From NCBI GenBank assembly GCA_020638835.1, contig JACKHV010000007.1:1-64000 (forward strand): a DNA stretch of 64,000 nt, in the 5' to 3' direction. The DNA comes from Planctomycetota bacterium. GTDB taxonomy: Bacteria > Planctomycetota > UBA1135 > GCA-002686595. This document shows positions 9,678 through 20,942 of this stretch, piece by piece; positions within the stretch are counted from its first letter, which is position 1; each line of letters begins with the position of its first letter. The translations under genes were made by a program, and so were the position numbers. Below the pieces are notes generated by a model. The model had not been told where the DNA came from. It was given only the letters and a program-made list of their open reading frames with translations, and did no database searches.

Positions 9678-10667
9678 ATGCTGCGCTTCCTCGCGCGTCG
9701 CCTGCTGTGGTTCGCGATCACGCTCTTCGTGGTCGTGACGGTCAGCTTCTTCTTGATGCGCGCCGTGCGCGGCGGGCCGTTCGACGGCGAGCGCGCGCTG
9801 AACCCGGCGATCGAGGCGAACCTGCAAGCGCGCTACCACCTCGACTGGCCGCAGTGGAAGCAGTACCTCGCGTACATCGGCCCGTTCAACCTCGACGACG
9901 AGGGCCCCAGATTCCTCGGCGGCGACGGCACGCGCCCTTGGTCCGGCGTGCTCGCCGGCGACTTCGGCCCGTCGTTCAAGTACCGCGACTTCACGGTCAA
10001 CGACATCATCGGGCAGTCGCTGCCGATCTCCGCGGCGCTCGGCGCGATCGCGCTCGCCTGGGCGCTGCTGCTCGGGCTCGGCGCGGGCGTCGCGTCGGCG
10101 CTCTGGCGCGGCACGCGCACCGACGTCGCGTTGCGCCTCGCCGCGACGACCGGCATCGCGCTGCCGAACTTCGTGATCGCGGGCTTCCTCGTGATCCTCT
10201 TCGTGTTCCTGCTGCCGTGGCTCCCCGTCGCCGGCTACGGCACGCCCGCGCACTTGATCCTGCCCGGCTTCGCGCTCGGCGCGCCCTTCGCCGCCTACAT
10301 CGCGCGCCTCTCGCGCACCGGCATGCTCGAGGTGCTGCACCAGGACTACATCCGCACCGCGCGCGCCAAGGGACTGCCCGAGCGCCTCGTGATCCTGCGC
10401 CACGCACTGAAGGGCGGCATCCTGCCGGTGATCAGCTACCTCGGCCCCGCGACCGCCGGCATCCTGACCGGCAGCCTCGTGATCGAGCGCATCTTCGCGA
10501 TCCCCGGCACCGGCTCGCACTTCGTGAACAGCGCGCTGAACCGCGACTACACGCTCGCGATGGGCGTGACGATCCTCTACACGGTGCTCGTCTACGCGCT
10601 GAACACGCTCGTCGACCTCGCCTACACCCTGCTCGACCCGCGCATCGACCTGGAGGACGAGTCGTGA
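9678..10667 (+). CDS. Peptide ABC importer permease, OppB type (operon B)
   Basis: This 329-aa membrane protein starts MLRFLARRLLWFAITLFVVV, giving TM1. It contains the EAA loop (AKGLPERLVILRHALKGGILP) and ends with LAYTLLDPRIDL. I chose the ATG at 9678 because it begins exactly at the family N-terminus and has GGAG about ten bases upstream; an in-frame ATG at 9633 would add 15 unrelated residues. A 130-bp gap separates it from the binding-protein gene, the largest gap in the operon. The stop overlaps the GTG of the next gene. Confidence 0.92.
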   Translation: MLRFLARRLLWFAITLFVVVTVSFFLMRAVRGGPFDGERALNPAIEANLQARYHLDWPQWKQYLAYIGPFNLDDEGPRFLGGDGTRPWSGVLAGDFGPSFKYRDFTVNDIIGQSLPISAALGAIALAWALLLGLGAGVASALWRGTRTDVALRLAATTGIALPNFVIAGFLVILFVFLLPWLPVAGYGTPAHLILPGFALGAPFAAYIARLSRTGMLEVLHQDYIRTARAKGLPERLVILRHALKGGILPVISYLGPATAGILTGSLVIERIFAIPGTGSHFVNSALNRDYTLAMGVTILYTVLVYALNTLVDLAYTLLDPRIDLEDES

Positions 10668-11745
10668 GCGGCCCGAAGACGCGCTGGAACGCCGGCGGCC
10701 GTGACCTCGAGGCGCTGTTCGCGGAGGCGGCGAAGCACAAGGGCGAGAGCCTCTGGCAGGACGCCTGGCGCCGCTTGAAGGCGAATCGCGCCGCGCGTTG
10801 TGCGCTCGTCTTCCTCGCGGTCTTCGGTCTGACGGCGCTGCTCGCGCCCGCGCTACCGATCCCCTCGCCCGTCACGCTCGACCTGCAGCTCGAGCCGCAG
10901 CCGCCGGTCGCGCCGTGGACCAGCTTCGGCGACCACGGCTTCGAGCCGGACTACTGGGACCTCTCCGCACCGGACCGCGCGCTCGTCGCGCTGCGCCAAG
11001 CCGTCTTCGGCGACTGGCAGACCGGGCCGTGGATGGGCACCGACGCGAAGGGGCGCGACATCCTCGCGCGCATCGTCTGGGGCAGCCGCACGTCGATCCT
11101 CGTCGCGCTCGCCGCGGCGCTCTGCAGCCTGGCGATCGGCGTCACCTACGGCGCGCTGTCGGGATACCTCGGCGGCCGCGTCGACAACCTGATGATGCGC
11201 GTCGTCGACATCCTCTACTCGATCCCATTCATCTTCCTCGTGATCTTCCTGATCACGATCGTGAACGAGTACCGCATCGAGCTCGAGGACAACTTCGGCA
11301 TCGACCGCGAAGTCGTCTTCTACGTCGTGATCGGCGCGATCTACTGGCTGACCATGGCGCGCGTCGTGCGCGGCCAGGTGCTCGCGCTGCGCAAGGCCGA
11401 ATTCATCGAGGCCGCACGCGTCCAGGGCGCGTCGACGCGGCGCATCCTGTTCCTGCACCTCGTGCCGAACGTGCTGTCGGTCGTGATCGTCTACCTGACG
11501 CTGACGATCCCCGCCGTGATGCTCTTCGAGGCCTTCCTCTCCTTCCTCGGCCTCGGCATCGAGCCGCCGAAGGTCTCGTGGGGCCTGCTCGCCGTCGACG
11601 GCTCCGAGTCGATCAACCCGATCCGCATCTACTGGTGGCTGATCGTGTTCCCCGCCGCCGCGATGGGCGCGACCTTGCTGGCGCTCAACGTGCTCGGCGA
11701 CGGCCTGCGCGACGCGCTCGACCCCAAACTGCGAGGCAAGGACTG

Positions 11746-11746
<1 letters not shown>
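10664..11746 (+). CDS. Peptide ABC importer permease, OppC type (operon B)
   Basis: This 360-aa permease starts at a GTG that overlaps the previous stop (GTGA). After a cytoplasmic N-terminus and TM1 near residues 45-65, an extracytoplasmic insert of roughly 60 residues precedes the standard GTDAKGRDILARIVWGSR entry into the permease domain. The EAA loop reads ARVQGASTRRILFLHLVPN. The insert is far shorter than in the OppC of operon A, so the two operons are not simple recent copies. It forms the membrane channel with the OppB-type protein. Confidence 0.92.
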
Positions 11747-12752
<1,006 letters not shown>

Positions 12753-12756
<4 letters not shown>

Positions 12757-13760
12757 AGGCGCCCCTGCTCGCGGTCGAGAAGCTGACGAAGCGCTTCCCC
12801 GTCGGCGGCCGCAGCCTGCTCGGCGCGCCGCGCGGGTGGCTCGAAGCCGTCAGCGAAGTGTCGTTCACGCTCGAGCGCGGACAGTCGCTCGGCCTGGTCG
12901 GCGAGTCCGGCTGCGGCAAGTCGACGACCGCGCGCACGATCATCGGCCTCCACCACGCCACCTCCGGCTCGGTGAAGCTCGACGGCGTCGAGCTGACCGG
13001 TCTGTCGCGCAAGGCGTGGCTGCCGCACCGCCGGCGCGTGCAGATGATCTTCCAGGATCCCTACGCCTCGCTCGATCCGCGGCAGACGGTCGCGTCGATC
13101 CTCGCCGAACCGCTCGCGATCCACGGCCTCGCGAAGCCGCGAGAGCGCAAGCTGCGCGCGCTCGCCCTGCTCGACGCCGTCGGCCTGAATCCGCGCCACG
13201 TCAACCGTTACCCGCACGAGTTCTCCGGCGGCCAACGCCAACGGATCGGCATCGCGCGCGCGCTCGCGCTCGAGCCCGACATCTTGATCTGCGACGAACC
13301 CGTCTCCGCTCTCGACGTCTCGATCCAGGCGCAGATCATCAACTTGCTGAAGGACCTGCAGGACCGCTTCGAACTCGCCTACCTGTTCATCGCGCACGAC
13401 CTGGCCGTCGTCCGGCACCTTTGCGACGAGGTCTGCGTGATGTACCTGGGCCGCGTCGTCGAGCGCGCGTCGCGCACGGACCTCTTCGACGCGCCGCGGC
13501 ACCCGTACACCCGCGCGCTGCTGTCCGCCGTTCCGCCCGCCTATCCGGAGCTCGAGGCCGAGCGCCGGCGCATCGTGCTCGAGGGCGACGTCCCCTCCCC
13601 GACGAAACCGCCGACCGGCTGCGCCTTCCACCCGCGCTGCCCCGACCGCGACCGCGTTCCGGGGAACCGCTGCGCCGCGGAGCGCCCCGAGCTCGCGCCG
13701 CGCGCCGACGGCCGCGTCCATGCTTGCTGGCTCGAGCCGACGCGAGACGCTTCGACCTGA
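12753..13760 (+). CDS. Peptide ABC importer ATPase, OppF type (operon B)
   Basis: This 335-aa ATPase starts MKAPLLAVEKLTKRFPVGG at an ATG overlapping the previous stop. It carries GESGCGKSTTAR (Walker A), [15 protein letters not shown] (signature) and [14 protein letters not shown] (Walker B), plus a C-terminal oligo_HPY segment with several cysteines. The closest functional partner in the window is the OppF-type protein at 177-1205; there DEAVSALD replaces the standard DEPVSALD seen here. It is the last gene of operon B. Confidence 0.93.
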
Positions 13761-13831
13761 TTCGCGCGTGAATGACCGCCCCACCACCTCGTAGACTCCG
13801 ACCCAGTTCCCAGTCCACCGGAGACCCAGCC

Positions 13832-14110
13832 ATGCCCAACTCGCACCTGACTCCCCACCGCGGCGTCCTGATCCTCGTCCTGGGGATCACCTCGCTGATG
13901 TTCACGATCACCGGACCGTTCGCCTGGATCCTCGGCCGTCAAGACCTGGCGGCGATGGACGCCGGCACGATGGACCCCGAGGGCCGCAGTATCACGCAGG
14001 TCGGGACGATCATCGGCATGATCGTCACCATCCTGGCACTGATCGGCATCCTGTTCTTCCTCGGCATCCTGGTGCTCGGAGCGGGCGCGGCGATCGTCTC
14101 GAACGGCTGA
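13832..14110 (+). CDS. Small two-TM membrane protein, DUF4190-like
   Basis: This 92-aa protein begins MPNSHLTPHRGVLILVLGI. It has two hydrophobic segments (about residues 11-34 and 58-88) separated by WILGRQDLAAMDAGTMDPEG, a loop typical of DUF4190-type small membrane proteins. No biochemical role is known for this family. The ATG at 13832 has GGAG twelve bases upstream; a longer in-frame start at 13772 would add a Pro/Arg-rich stretch with no TM and is less likely. It lies 71 bp after the opp operon and probably has its own promoter. Confidence 0.75.
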   Translation: MPNSHLTPHRGVLILVLGITSLMFTITGPFAWILGRQDLAAMDAGTMDPEGRSITQVGTIIGMIVTILALIGILFFLGILVLGAGAAIVSNG

Positions 14111-14125
14111 GCGGTACCGTACTTC
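14111..14125. repeat. Orphan half of the stop-anchored palindrome motif
   Basis: Directly after the TGA at 14108-14110 stands GCGGTACCGTACTTC. All 15 bases match the right arm of the 103-bp palindrome at 39894-39996. I found no partner arm nearby, so this may be a decayed or half-formed member of that repeat family. Confidence 0.55.
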
Positions 14126-14178
14126 TTCCTCGGGCCTGAGCCGTGGAGGAGTGCGGAGGACTCCGTATCATCGCGGCC

Positions 14179-14921
<743 letters not shown>

Positions 14922-14925
<4 letters not shown>

Positions 14926-15686
14926 CGACGCCCACCCACACCGCGGCGTCGACGTTCCGCGGCATCGACCTCGTCCGTCGCCGCGAGTTCCGCGCGCTGT
15001 TCGAGTCCGCCGTCGCGCCCGTCTTCCTGATCGCCGGCCTGGTGCTTTTGAACTCGCTCTACATGAACGAGTTCTTCCTCGCCGCGCGGCTCGACATGAC
15101 TCCGCTGTTCGACGCGCTTGCGCCGCTGCTCGCCGTGCTGCTGCCGGCGATCACGATGCGCCTCTGGGCGGAAGAGCGTCGCCAGCGCACCTTCGAGCTG
15201 TGGATGACGCTGCCGCTCACGCCGTGGCAGGTCGTGCTCGGCAAGTTCGTCAGCGCGCTGACGCTCGCCGCGCTCTTCCTCGCCGGAACGCTGCCGATCG
15301 TCTTCATGCTCACGCGCCTCGGCGATCCCGACCTCGGCCGCATCGTCGCCTCGTACCTCGGTGCGCTGTGCCTCGCGTCGATGCTGCTCGCGGCGGGACT
15401 GTTCCTCTCGTCGCTGTGCCGCGACCAGATCACGGCGTACTTGCTCGCCGTGCTCGTCGCGGCGCTGTTCCTCGCAACGGGTCACCCGCGCGTCGTCGCC
15501 GTGCTCGACGGCATGGCACCCAACGCCGGAGTCGGCCGCGGCTTGGCGCGCTACTTCGCGTCGCTCCCGCACTACGAAGCCTTCCTGCGGGGACGCATCG
15601 AGCTCGGCGCGCTGTTCCACTTCCTCGGCTGGACCGCCGTCTTCCTCACCGCGAACGCGTCCGCCGTCAAGCGCCTGCGACCGTGA
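14922..15686 (+). CDS. ABC-2 type exporter permease, GldF-like
   Basis: This 254-aa membrane protein starts at a GTG overlapping the ATPase stop (GTGA). It has about six hydrophobic segments and the ABC-2 hallmark early cytoplasmic motif WAEERRQRTFELWMTLPLTP (residues about 82-101). It should form the channel for the GldA-like ATPase. The gene runs straight into the next one by another GTGA overlap, so the four genes from 14179 to 19842 form one coupled operon. Confidence 0.85.
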
Positions 15687-18600
15687 GACGCCTCGCGCTC
15701 CCGATCGGCTTCGTCCTCGTCGGAGCCGCGATCCTCGCCCTGCTCGCCGGGCTGGCTCCGCGCGCGCGCGTCGACCTGCGCGCGTCGAGCGGCGCGGAAC
15801 TGGCACAACGCGCCGCGCAGCTCGTCGAACGCCTGCCCGACGACGTGCGCATCACGCACTTCGTCAGCGCTCGCGAGGACCTCCCCGGCACCTACGACAG
15901 CCTGCCGCTGGACGTCGACCAGGCGCTGCACGAGCTGTTCGCGGACACGGACCGCGTCGCGCTGCAGTCCGCCGATCCCGACGCGCACCCCGAGTGGGCT
16001 TCCTTCCTGAACGCGGCGGGCCTTCGGCCGTGGCGCGCACGCACGATCGAGCACGACGGCGTGACCGAGACACGCCTCTGGTCGAGCGTGCGCATCGAGT
16101 GCGGCCCGAGCCCCGCCGCGGTCTGGAACGGCGTCGAGCCGTCCGACGTGCCGCTGTTCGCGCCGTGGGTGCTCGGCCGACTCGAACAGCTCGCGACGCC
16201 GCGGCGCGCGCGCATCGGTCTCTCCGCGCCGACCGGGTACGGCTTGTTGCGCGCCAGGCTCGCCGCGCTCGGTGAGCTGGTGGAACTGGCACCCGACGAG
16301 CTCGCGGGACCGCCGCTCGACTGGCTGATCGTCGTCGACCCGGGTGCGCTCGGCGCCGCGCAGCTCGCGGCCATCGACGACCGGCTCGACGCCGGCTGCG
16401 GCGTGCTGCTCGCGGGTAGCGCCTTCGAAGCACACGACGAAGTGATCGACGGCAAGGCCGCGCTCTCGCTCGAAGGGTCGGACTTCCGCGCGCCGGCGGT
16501 CTTCGCGCACTTCGGCCTGGTCGCGGATCCGCTGCCGATCTTCGACACGCGCTGCCAGTCCCTGCCCGACTCGAACGGCGCGCCGCTCGGCCGCCCGCAC
16601 CGCCTGCGCTGCATCGCGCCGAACCAGGACTTCCGCGAGCTGGCCGGGCAGCCGAACGGCGACCTGCCCTTCGTCGCTCCGACGAGCTTCCGCCTCGACA
16701 CCGCTGCGCTCGAAGCGCAAGGCCGCCGAGCGACGGTGATCGCCGCCGCCGACGACTCCGCCTTCCGCCCGCCGCTCGCGGAAGGAAGCATGACGCTCGA
16801 GGAGTGGAGCCGCATGCCGGCGCGATCGGACGCACACGCGCCCCTCGCGGCGCTCGTCACGCGCGACGATCCGTGGTCCGGTCAACTGCTCGTCTTCGGA
16901 TCCGCGTCCCCCTTCGCGGATGAAGCCCTGCGCGACTCGAGCGCCGCGCCGTCGGCGTTGCTGCAAGTCGTCGCGCGCACGCTCGGATCCGACGAACGCC
17001 TCGTGCGGCGCAGCCTCGCCGACTTGCGCCCTGCGCCGCTGCCCGAGCTCGCCGCCGGCGCGCGCCTCACGTGGCGCCTCGCCGTCGTCGCCGCGGTCCC
17101 GCTCGCGCTCGGCGTCGTCACGCTGCTGTTGCGACGCGGGCGCTCTTCGTCGACGCGCTCGTGGAAGCCGCTCGTCCCCGTCGCCGCGGGACTCCTGCTC
17201 TTCGCCTTCGCCGTCCCCGCCCTGCGCGCGCACGGCCTGGCGCTCGCGACGGACGTCACGCACACCGACGACGTCGTCGAGACGATCGCGCGGCTGCTGC
17301 CGACCGATGGGACGGTGACGCGCATCTACACCGTCTTCTCCTTCCCCGGCGAGCTTCCCGCCGAGCTGCGCGGCCCCGCGCGCGAAGCGACTGATCGGTG
17401 CCGCGAGCTCGCCGAGCGGCTCCCGGGCGTGGAACACATGGGCTTGCGCGTCGCGCGCGGCGCGTCCCTGCCCGAGAGCTTCGACATCGGACCGCTCGCG
17501 CTCAGCTCGACGCTCGACGAACGCACCACCCTGCGCGAGGTCTACAGCCACGTCGTCGTGGAGTCCGGCTCGCAGACGCTGGGCTTCACGCTCGAGTCGC
17601 CCGAAGCCTGCGACGAGCTGCCGTTCCGCCTCGCGCTGCTGCTCGAACGCGCGCAGCGCGGTTCGGCGCGCCGCCTGGTCGTGCAGGCCGACGCGCCGCG
17701 CCTCTCCCCCGCCGAGATCGAGCTCGAGTACGTGCGCCGCGGCCTGCACGCGCCCGGTGGCGGCGACGCGTACGCCGGTGCGCTCGACGCGCTGCGACGC
17801 GTCGGCTTCGAGCTGGTCCCGCTCGACCGTTCGGCGCCCGAGGTCGCGGCGGACGCGGACGCCTTCCTCTGGCTGCAGCCGAGGCGCGACACGCTGCCGG
17901 TCGAAGCGGCGTTGGCGGCGCACCTCGCGCGAGGCGGTTCGGCCCTCGTCGCGGGACAACACCACCGCGTGCTCGCGCGACAACGCGACGACGCGCGCGG
18001 CGAGCTGCGCTTCTGGCCGCAGCCGCAGTTCTGCGACCTCGACCGGGGCTACCTCCCCCCGCTCGGCGTCACGCTCGCGCGCGAAGTGCTCTGCGACTCG
18101 CTGCACGCCGCGCTCGACGTGCCGACGCAGCTGGCCAAGGGCGCCGACCAAGCGCTGAGCCGGCAGTCGAGCGCCCAACCCTTCTTCCTGCGCGTCCCCG
18201 CCGCGAACCGCGCGCCGGGCTTCGGCTGGTCCGCGGACTGGATCCTGCCGTCGGCGAACCGCTGGGAGACGGACGGCGCGCGGCTCGCTGAGCGCGGGCT
18301 GGAGCTGCGCGTGCTCGCGCGGACTTCGACGTCGCCGTGGGCCTACGCGTGGTCGGGAGGCGACTTGCCGCCGGAGGTGTCGACCGGCGCGTTCACCTCG
18401 GACGGTGCGTGGCGGCACTTCGACTCGCGGCAAGCGCTCGCCGTCGAGCTGCGCGGTTCCTTCCCCACGGCGCACGTCGGCGTCGAGCGCGCGTCGGACG
18501 GACGTGAGCGCGGCGTGCTGCAGGTCGCGGAGGAAGCGACGGGCCCCGCGGGCCGCTTGCTGTTGGTCGGCGACGCGGAGTGCTTCACCGACGACTACCT

Positions 18601-18817
18601 GCGTGCCGCCGGCGCGCGCATGGACCGCGCGCTCGTCGCGATGGTGAGCGAACTCTGCTTGCCCCCCGACGTCGCGCGCCTGCTGCCGCGCGAGTCGACC
18701 GCCGCCGGCTTCGATTACGTCCCGCCGCGCGAGCGCTTGATCTGGCGCGGCGTGATCACGGCACTGTTGCCGGCGCTGATGCTCGTGCTGGCCTTCGTCG
18801 GACGGAGGCGCGCGTGA
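15683..18817 (+). CDS. Double-length GldG-like ABC transporter auxiliary protein
   Basis: This 1044-aa protein consists of two GldG-like units in one chain. Unit 1 starts with a TM (residues about 4-24), followed by an extracytoplasmic region beginning with a two-segment DVRITHFVS strand, and ends with a TM near 463-486. Unit 2 restarts with a TM near 498-520, shows the equivalent strand TVTRIYTVFSFPG, and ends with a C-terminal TM near 1020-1041. A single GldG is usually about 500-600 aa. It starts at a GTG overlapping the permease stop. The extracytoplasmic halves belong to the ABC_transp_aux/DUF4350-like group. Substrate is unknown. Fusion or tandem duplication is the best explanation for the length. 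Confidence 0.78.
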   Translation: MRRLALPIGFVLVGAAILALLAGLAPRARVDLRASSGAELAQRAAQLVERLPDDVRITHFVSAREDLPGTYDSLPLDVDQALHELFADTDRVALQSADPDAHPEWASFLNAAGLRPWRARTIEHDGVTETRLWSSVRIECGPSPAAVWNGVEPSDVPLFAPWVLGRLEQLATPRRARIGLSAPTGYGLLRARLAALGELVELAPDELAGPPLDWLIVVDPGALGAAQLAAIDDRLDAGCGVLLAGSAFEAHDEVIDGKAALSLEGSDFRAPAVFAHFGLVADPLPIFDTRCQSLPDSNGAPLGRPHRLRCIAPNQDFRELAGQPNGDLPFVAPTSFRLDTAALEAQGRRATVIAAADDSAFRPPLAEGSMTLEEWSRMPARSDAHAPLAALVTRDDPWSGQLLVFGSASPFADEALRDSSAAPSALLQVVARTLGSDERLVRRSLADLRPAPLPELAAGARLTWRLAVVAAVPLALGVVTLLLRRGRSSSTRSWKPLVPVAAGLLLFAFAVPALRAHGLALATDVTHTDDVVETIARLLPTDGTVTRIYTVFSFPGELPAELRGPAREATDRCRELAERLPGVEHMGLRVARGASLPESFDIGPLALSSTLDERTTLREVYSHVVVESGSQTLGFTLESPEACDELPFRLALLLERAQRGSARRLVVQADAPRLSPAEIELEYVRRGLHAPGGGDAYAGALDALRRVGFELVPLDRSAPEVAADADAFLWLQPRRDTLPVEAALAAHLARGGSALVAGQHHRVLARQRDDARGELRFWPQPQFCDLDRGYLPPLGVTLAREVLCDSLHAALDVPTQLAKGADQALSRQSSAQPFFLRVPAANRAPGFGWSADWILPSANRWETDGARLAERGLELRVLARTSTSPWAYAWSGGDLPPEVSTGAFTSDGAWRHFDSRQALAVELRGSFPTAHVGVERASDGRERGVLQVAEEATGPAGRLLLVGDAECFTDDYLRAAGARMDRALVAMVSELCLPPDVARLLPRESTAAGFDYVPPRERLIWRGVITALLPALMLVLAFVGRRRA

Positions 18818-19842
18818 TGCGAGGTTGTTGGATCTGGCTGCTCACGTGCGCGTGCCTCGTGCCGGCGAGCTGCGCGCCCGAGGGCGCGTCGGCGAAGTCG
18901 TCCGAGGTGCGCATCGAGCGCATCACGGGCTTGGAGTCGACGCAGGTAGCGGGAGTCGGAGTGCAGTTCCCCGGCAGCGGCGAACGCTTCCTCTACGTGC
19001 GCGAGGACGGCGCGTGGCGCTGCGTGAACGCGTTGGATGCAGTCGCGCTGGACGGCGCGCTCGACGGACTGGTCGCGGACCTGACCGCGGCAACGGGGAC
19101 GTCGCGAGAGGTGGCGGACGCGCGGCTCGGGGCGTTCGGCTTCGCCGAGGACTCGCCCGAGGTGACCTTGTTCGGCGCGGACTGGCGCACGCAGCAAGAT
19201 CGCGACGAGCTCGCGCGCTTCACGCTCGGAGCGGAAGTCGAAGGGCGCCGGTCGTACTTGCGAGTCGTCGGCGCGCACGCGGTCTTCGAAGTGGACCGCC
19301 TGCCGGCGCGTCGCTTCGAGCGCGCCGAGGGAGATCGCCTCCCGCCGATGCTGGACCGCCGGATGTTGGCGGGCGAGTGGCCGGACGCGACCGGTGGTTT
19401 CACGCGCGCGTTCCTCGACTTCACAGGCGGCAAGTCAGTGGAGCTGGCGCGGGTCGGTGACGCGACGACCTACGCGTGGGAGCTCCGGGTGCCGGGCGCG
19501 GAGGCCTTGGCGGTGCTCCCCTATCGCATGGCGGGCTGGCAGAGCTTCCTGTACCGCACGCCCTACGCCGGATTCGCGGCGCAAGCAGAGGCGGAGCGGG
19601 TCGGACTGCGCGAGGTGTGGTTGACGATCACCTTGGTCGACGCGGCCGGCTCGATCGTGCTCGAGGTCGGAGAGCTGAACGCGGACCGGCCCGTCGCGGT
19701 GCGCAACCGGAAGACGGGGATGCTCGTCCTGCTCGCGCCGGAGAACGCCGCGCTGCTCGTGCCGAGCGAGGCGGACCTGTTGGATCGCGGGCGCGCGAAC
19801 CGCTGGGAGAGCTGGCTGGGGGGGGCGGCGGTCAGACGCTGA
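18817..19842 (+). CDS. DUF4340-like lipoprotein of the GldA/F/G-type exporter operon
   Basis: This 341-aa protein starts at an ATG sharing one base with the previous stop. Its N-terminus MRGCWIWLLTCACLVPASCAPE gives a lipoprotein signal with the lipobox around PASC (Cys 19). The rest is mostly beta-rich, with repeated pairs such as VTLFGADWRTQQ and SYLRVVGAHAVFEVDRLP, as in DUF4340 proteins that accompany GldG-like exporters. It is the last gene of the operon. Its role is unknown but is probably periplasmic, with the double GldG-like protein. Confidence 0.75.
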   Translation: MRGCWIWLLTCACLVPASCAPEGASAKSSEVRIERITGLESTQVAGVGVQFPGSGERFLYVREDGAWRCVNALDAVALDGALDGLVADLTAATGTSREVADARLGAFGFAEDSPEVTLFGADWRTQQDRDELARFTLGAEVEGRRSYLRVVGAHAVFEVDRLPARRFERAEGDRLPPMLDRRMLAGEWPDATGGFTRAFLDFTGGKSVELARVGDATTYAWELRVPGAEALAVLPYRMAGWQSFLYRTPYAGFAAQAEAERVGLREVWLTITLVDAAGSIVLEVGELNADRPVAVRNRKTGMLVLLAPENAALLVPSEADLLDRGRANRWESWLGGAAVRR

Positions 19843-19945
19843 GGCCGGGCGACGGCGTCCTCGACGCTGGTCCGAGACGACTCGGGCTCCCCAGGGGTCA
19901 GCGCCGTCGGAAGCGCCGGGGGCGCGCTCCTGATTTCCTGTTCAT

Positions 19946-20023
19946 GGAGCGAAGCTCCGTTCGGCAGGTGCCTCCCGGGAGGGATCGAGGCGTCAGCCTC
20001 GACGGGAGTCGGGAGACGGGAGA
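19946..20023. repeat. REP-like cluster of small hairpins and 7-bp tandem repeats
   Basis: Within 78 bp there are GGAGC-GAA-GCTCC (19946-19958), the 12-bp palindrome CCTCCCGGGAGG (19971-19982), TCGAGGC-GTCA-GCCTCGA (19985-20002) and three head-to-tail copies of CGGGAGW (20003-20023). Short stems of this type beside a RAYT gene fragment are characteristic of REP elements. Confidence 0.6.
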
Positions 20024-20063
20024 CGTTCACAAAGCGACCCTCATCGACGGTCGTGAGCGCGCC

Positions 20064-20189
20064 TCAGGTAGCGGTGCTTCGTCGAGCGCGATCGGCGCGC
20101 GGTGCTGTCTTGCGCTTGCGTCGACCGGAACCGTTGCGGCGTCCGCCCCAGGTGCGCGGTTCGGGGAACTCGAGTTGCTGCTGCTTCAC
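20064..20189 (-). pseudogene. Remnant of a REP-associated tyrosine transposase (RAYT) N-terminus
   Basis: Reading the minus strand from 20189 gives a 41-residue peptide beginning VKQQQLEFPEPRTWGGRRNG and continuing with a basic SGRRKRK stretch before a TGA at 20064-20066. The KQQxLEFPxPRTWGGxRxGxGR start is the signature N-terminus of RAYT (TnpA-REP/IS200-like) proteins. The HUH-type catalytic core that should follow is absent, so this is a broken copy. The REP-like hairpins lie immediately downstream, which supports the call. Confidence 0.7.
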
Positions 20190-20495
20190 TCTCGCCACGA
20201 GAGGTAGGACGAACGGCGCGTGTGATCGTTCGCCACAACTGCTGAATTCGTGCGCGAATCAACGAATGGACGCACTTCTCGGAGTGAGTGCCGAACTTGA
20301 AAGCGGCGATGTTCTCGCGCCGCGCCCGCTCCACGCAGAAGAGTCAGCGCTGGCAGCGAACCGAGCCGCGCGCAGCGGAGCCTTGGCGGAGCTCGAGCGA
20401 AGCGCGGCGGATGTCAGCGTGTCATCCGACGCAACGACCCTCGCGCAACGCTCTCCCCCATCACAGCCGCGAGCGTGGGCGGCCGACGCTTCCCC

Positions 20496-20876
20496 TCAGG
20501 CAGCCAACCAGGTCACCACGCCTCTCCCCAGCAGATACGCCCCGAACCCCAGCATCAAACTCAACGCCACGTTCCCGAGCCCGCGGCTCCAATCCCCCGC
20601 GCGCATCAACTCGACGCTCTCCATCCCGAAGGTCGAGAAGGTCGTGAGGGAGCCGAGGACGCCGATGCGCAGGAAGAAGCCCCACTCGCCCTCGAGCAGG
20701 TGGCGGCGTTCGCCGAGGGCGATCAGGACGCCGAGGATGAGGCAGCCCAGGACGTTGACGGAGAGGGTGTGCCAGGGGAAGGGCTGCGGGGAGCGGCGCT
20801 GGATGTAGCCGGAGAGGCCGTAGCGCGCGATGGCGCCGAGGGCGCCGCCGAGTCCGACGATGAGGAGGCGGGTCAC
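20496..20876 (-). CDS. crcB: Fluoride ion exporter CrcB/Fluc
   Basis: This 126-aa, four-TM protein belongs to the family of dual-topology fluoride channels that let F- leave the cytoplasm. It has the family motifs GGALGAIARY (residues 10-19), TLSVNVLGC and GSLTTFSTFGMES (the Phe/Thr-rich pore segment). Length is normal for the family. It is transcribed away from the ric gene. The sequence upstream of its ATG does not show a convincing fluoride riboswitch. Confidence 0.93.
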   Translation of the reverse strand: MTRLLIVGLGGALGAIARYGLSGYIQRRSPQPFPWHTLSVNVLGCLILGVLIALGERRHLLEGEWGFFLRIGVLGSLTTFSTFGMESVELMRAGDWSRGLGNVALSLMLGFGAYLLGRGVVTWLAA

Positions 20877-20942
20877 GGAGACAACCTAGCGGGGCCGGGG
20901 GCCGAGGCAAGGGTGGGCCGGGGCGCGAGACGGTTCCGCGGG

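Larger units (their letters stand above)
19843..20495. other. Longest gene-free region (repeat-rich)
   Basis: These 653 bp between the exporter operon and crcB contain no intact gene that I can support. Both strands have open frames, but with no recognisable product or codon bias. The content that can be seen is a cluster of short hairpins and tandem repeats (19946-20023) and a transposase fragment (20064-20189). In the remaining 306 bp (20190-20495) I recognise nothing. Confidence 0.7.
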
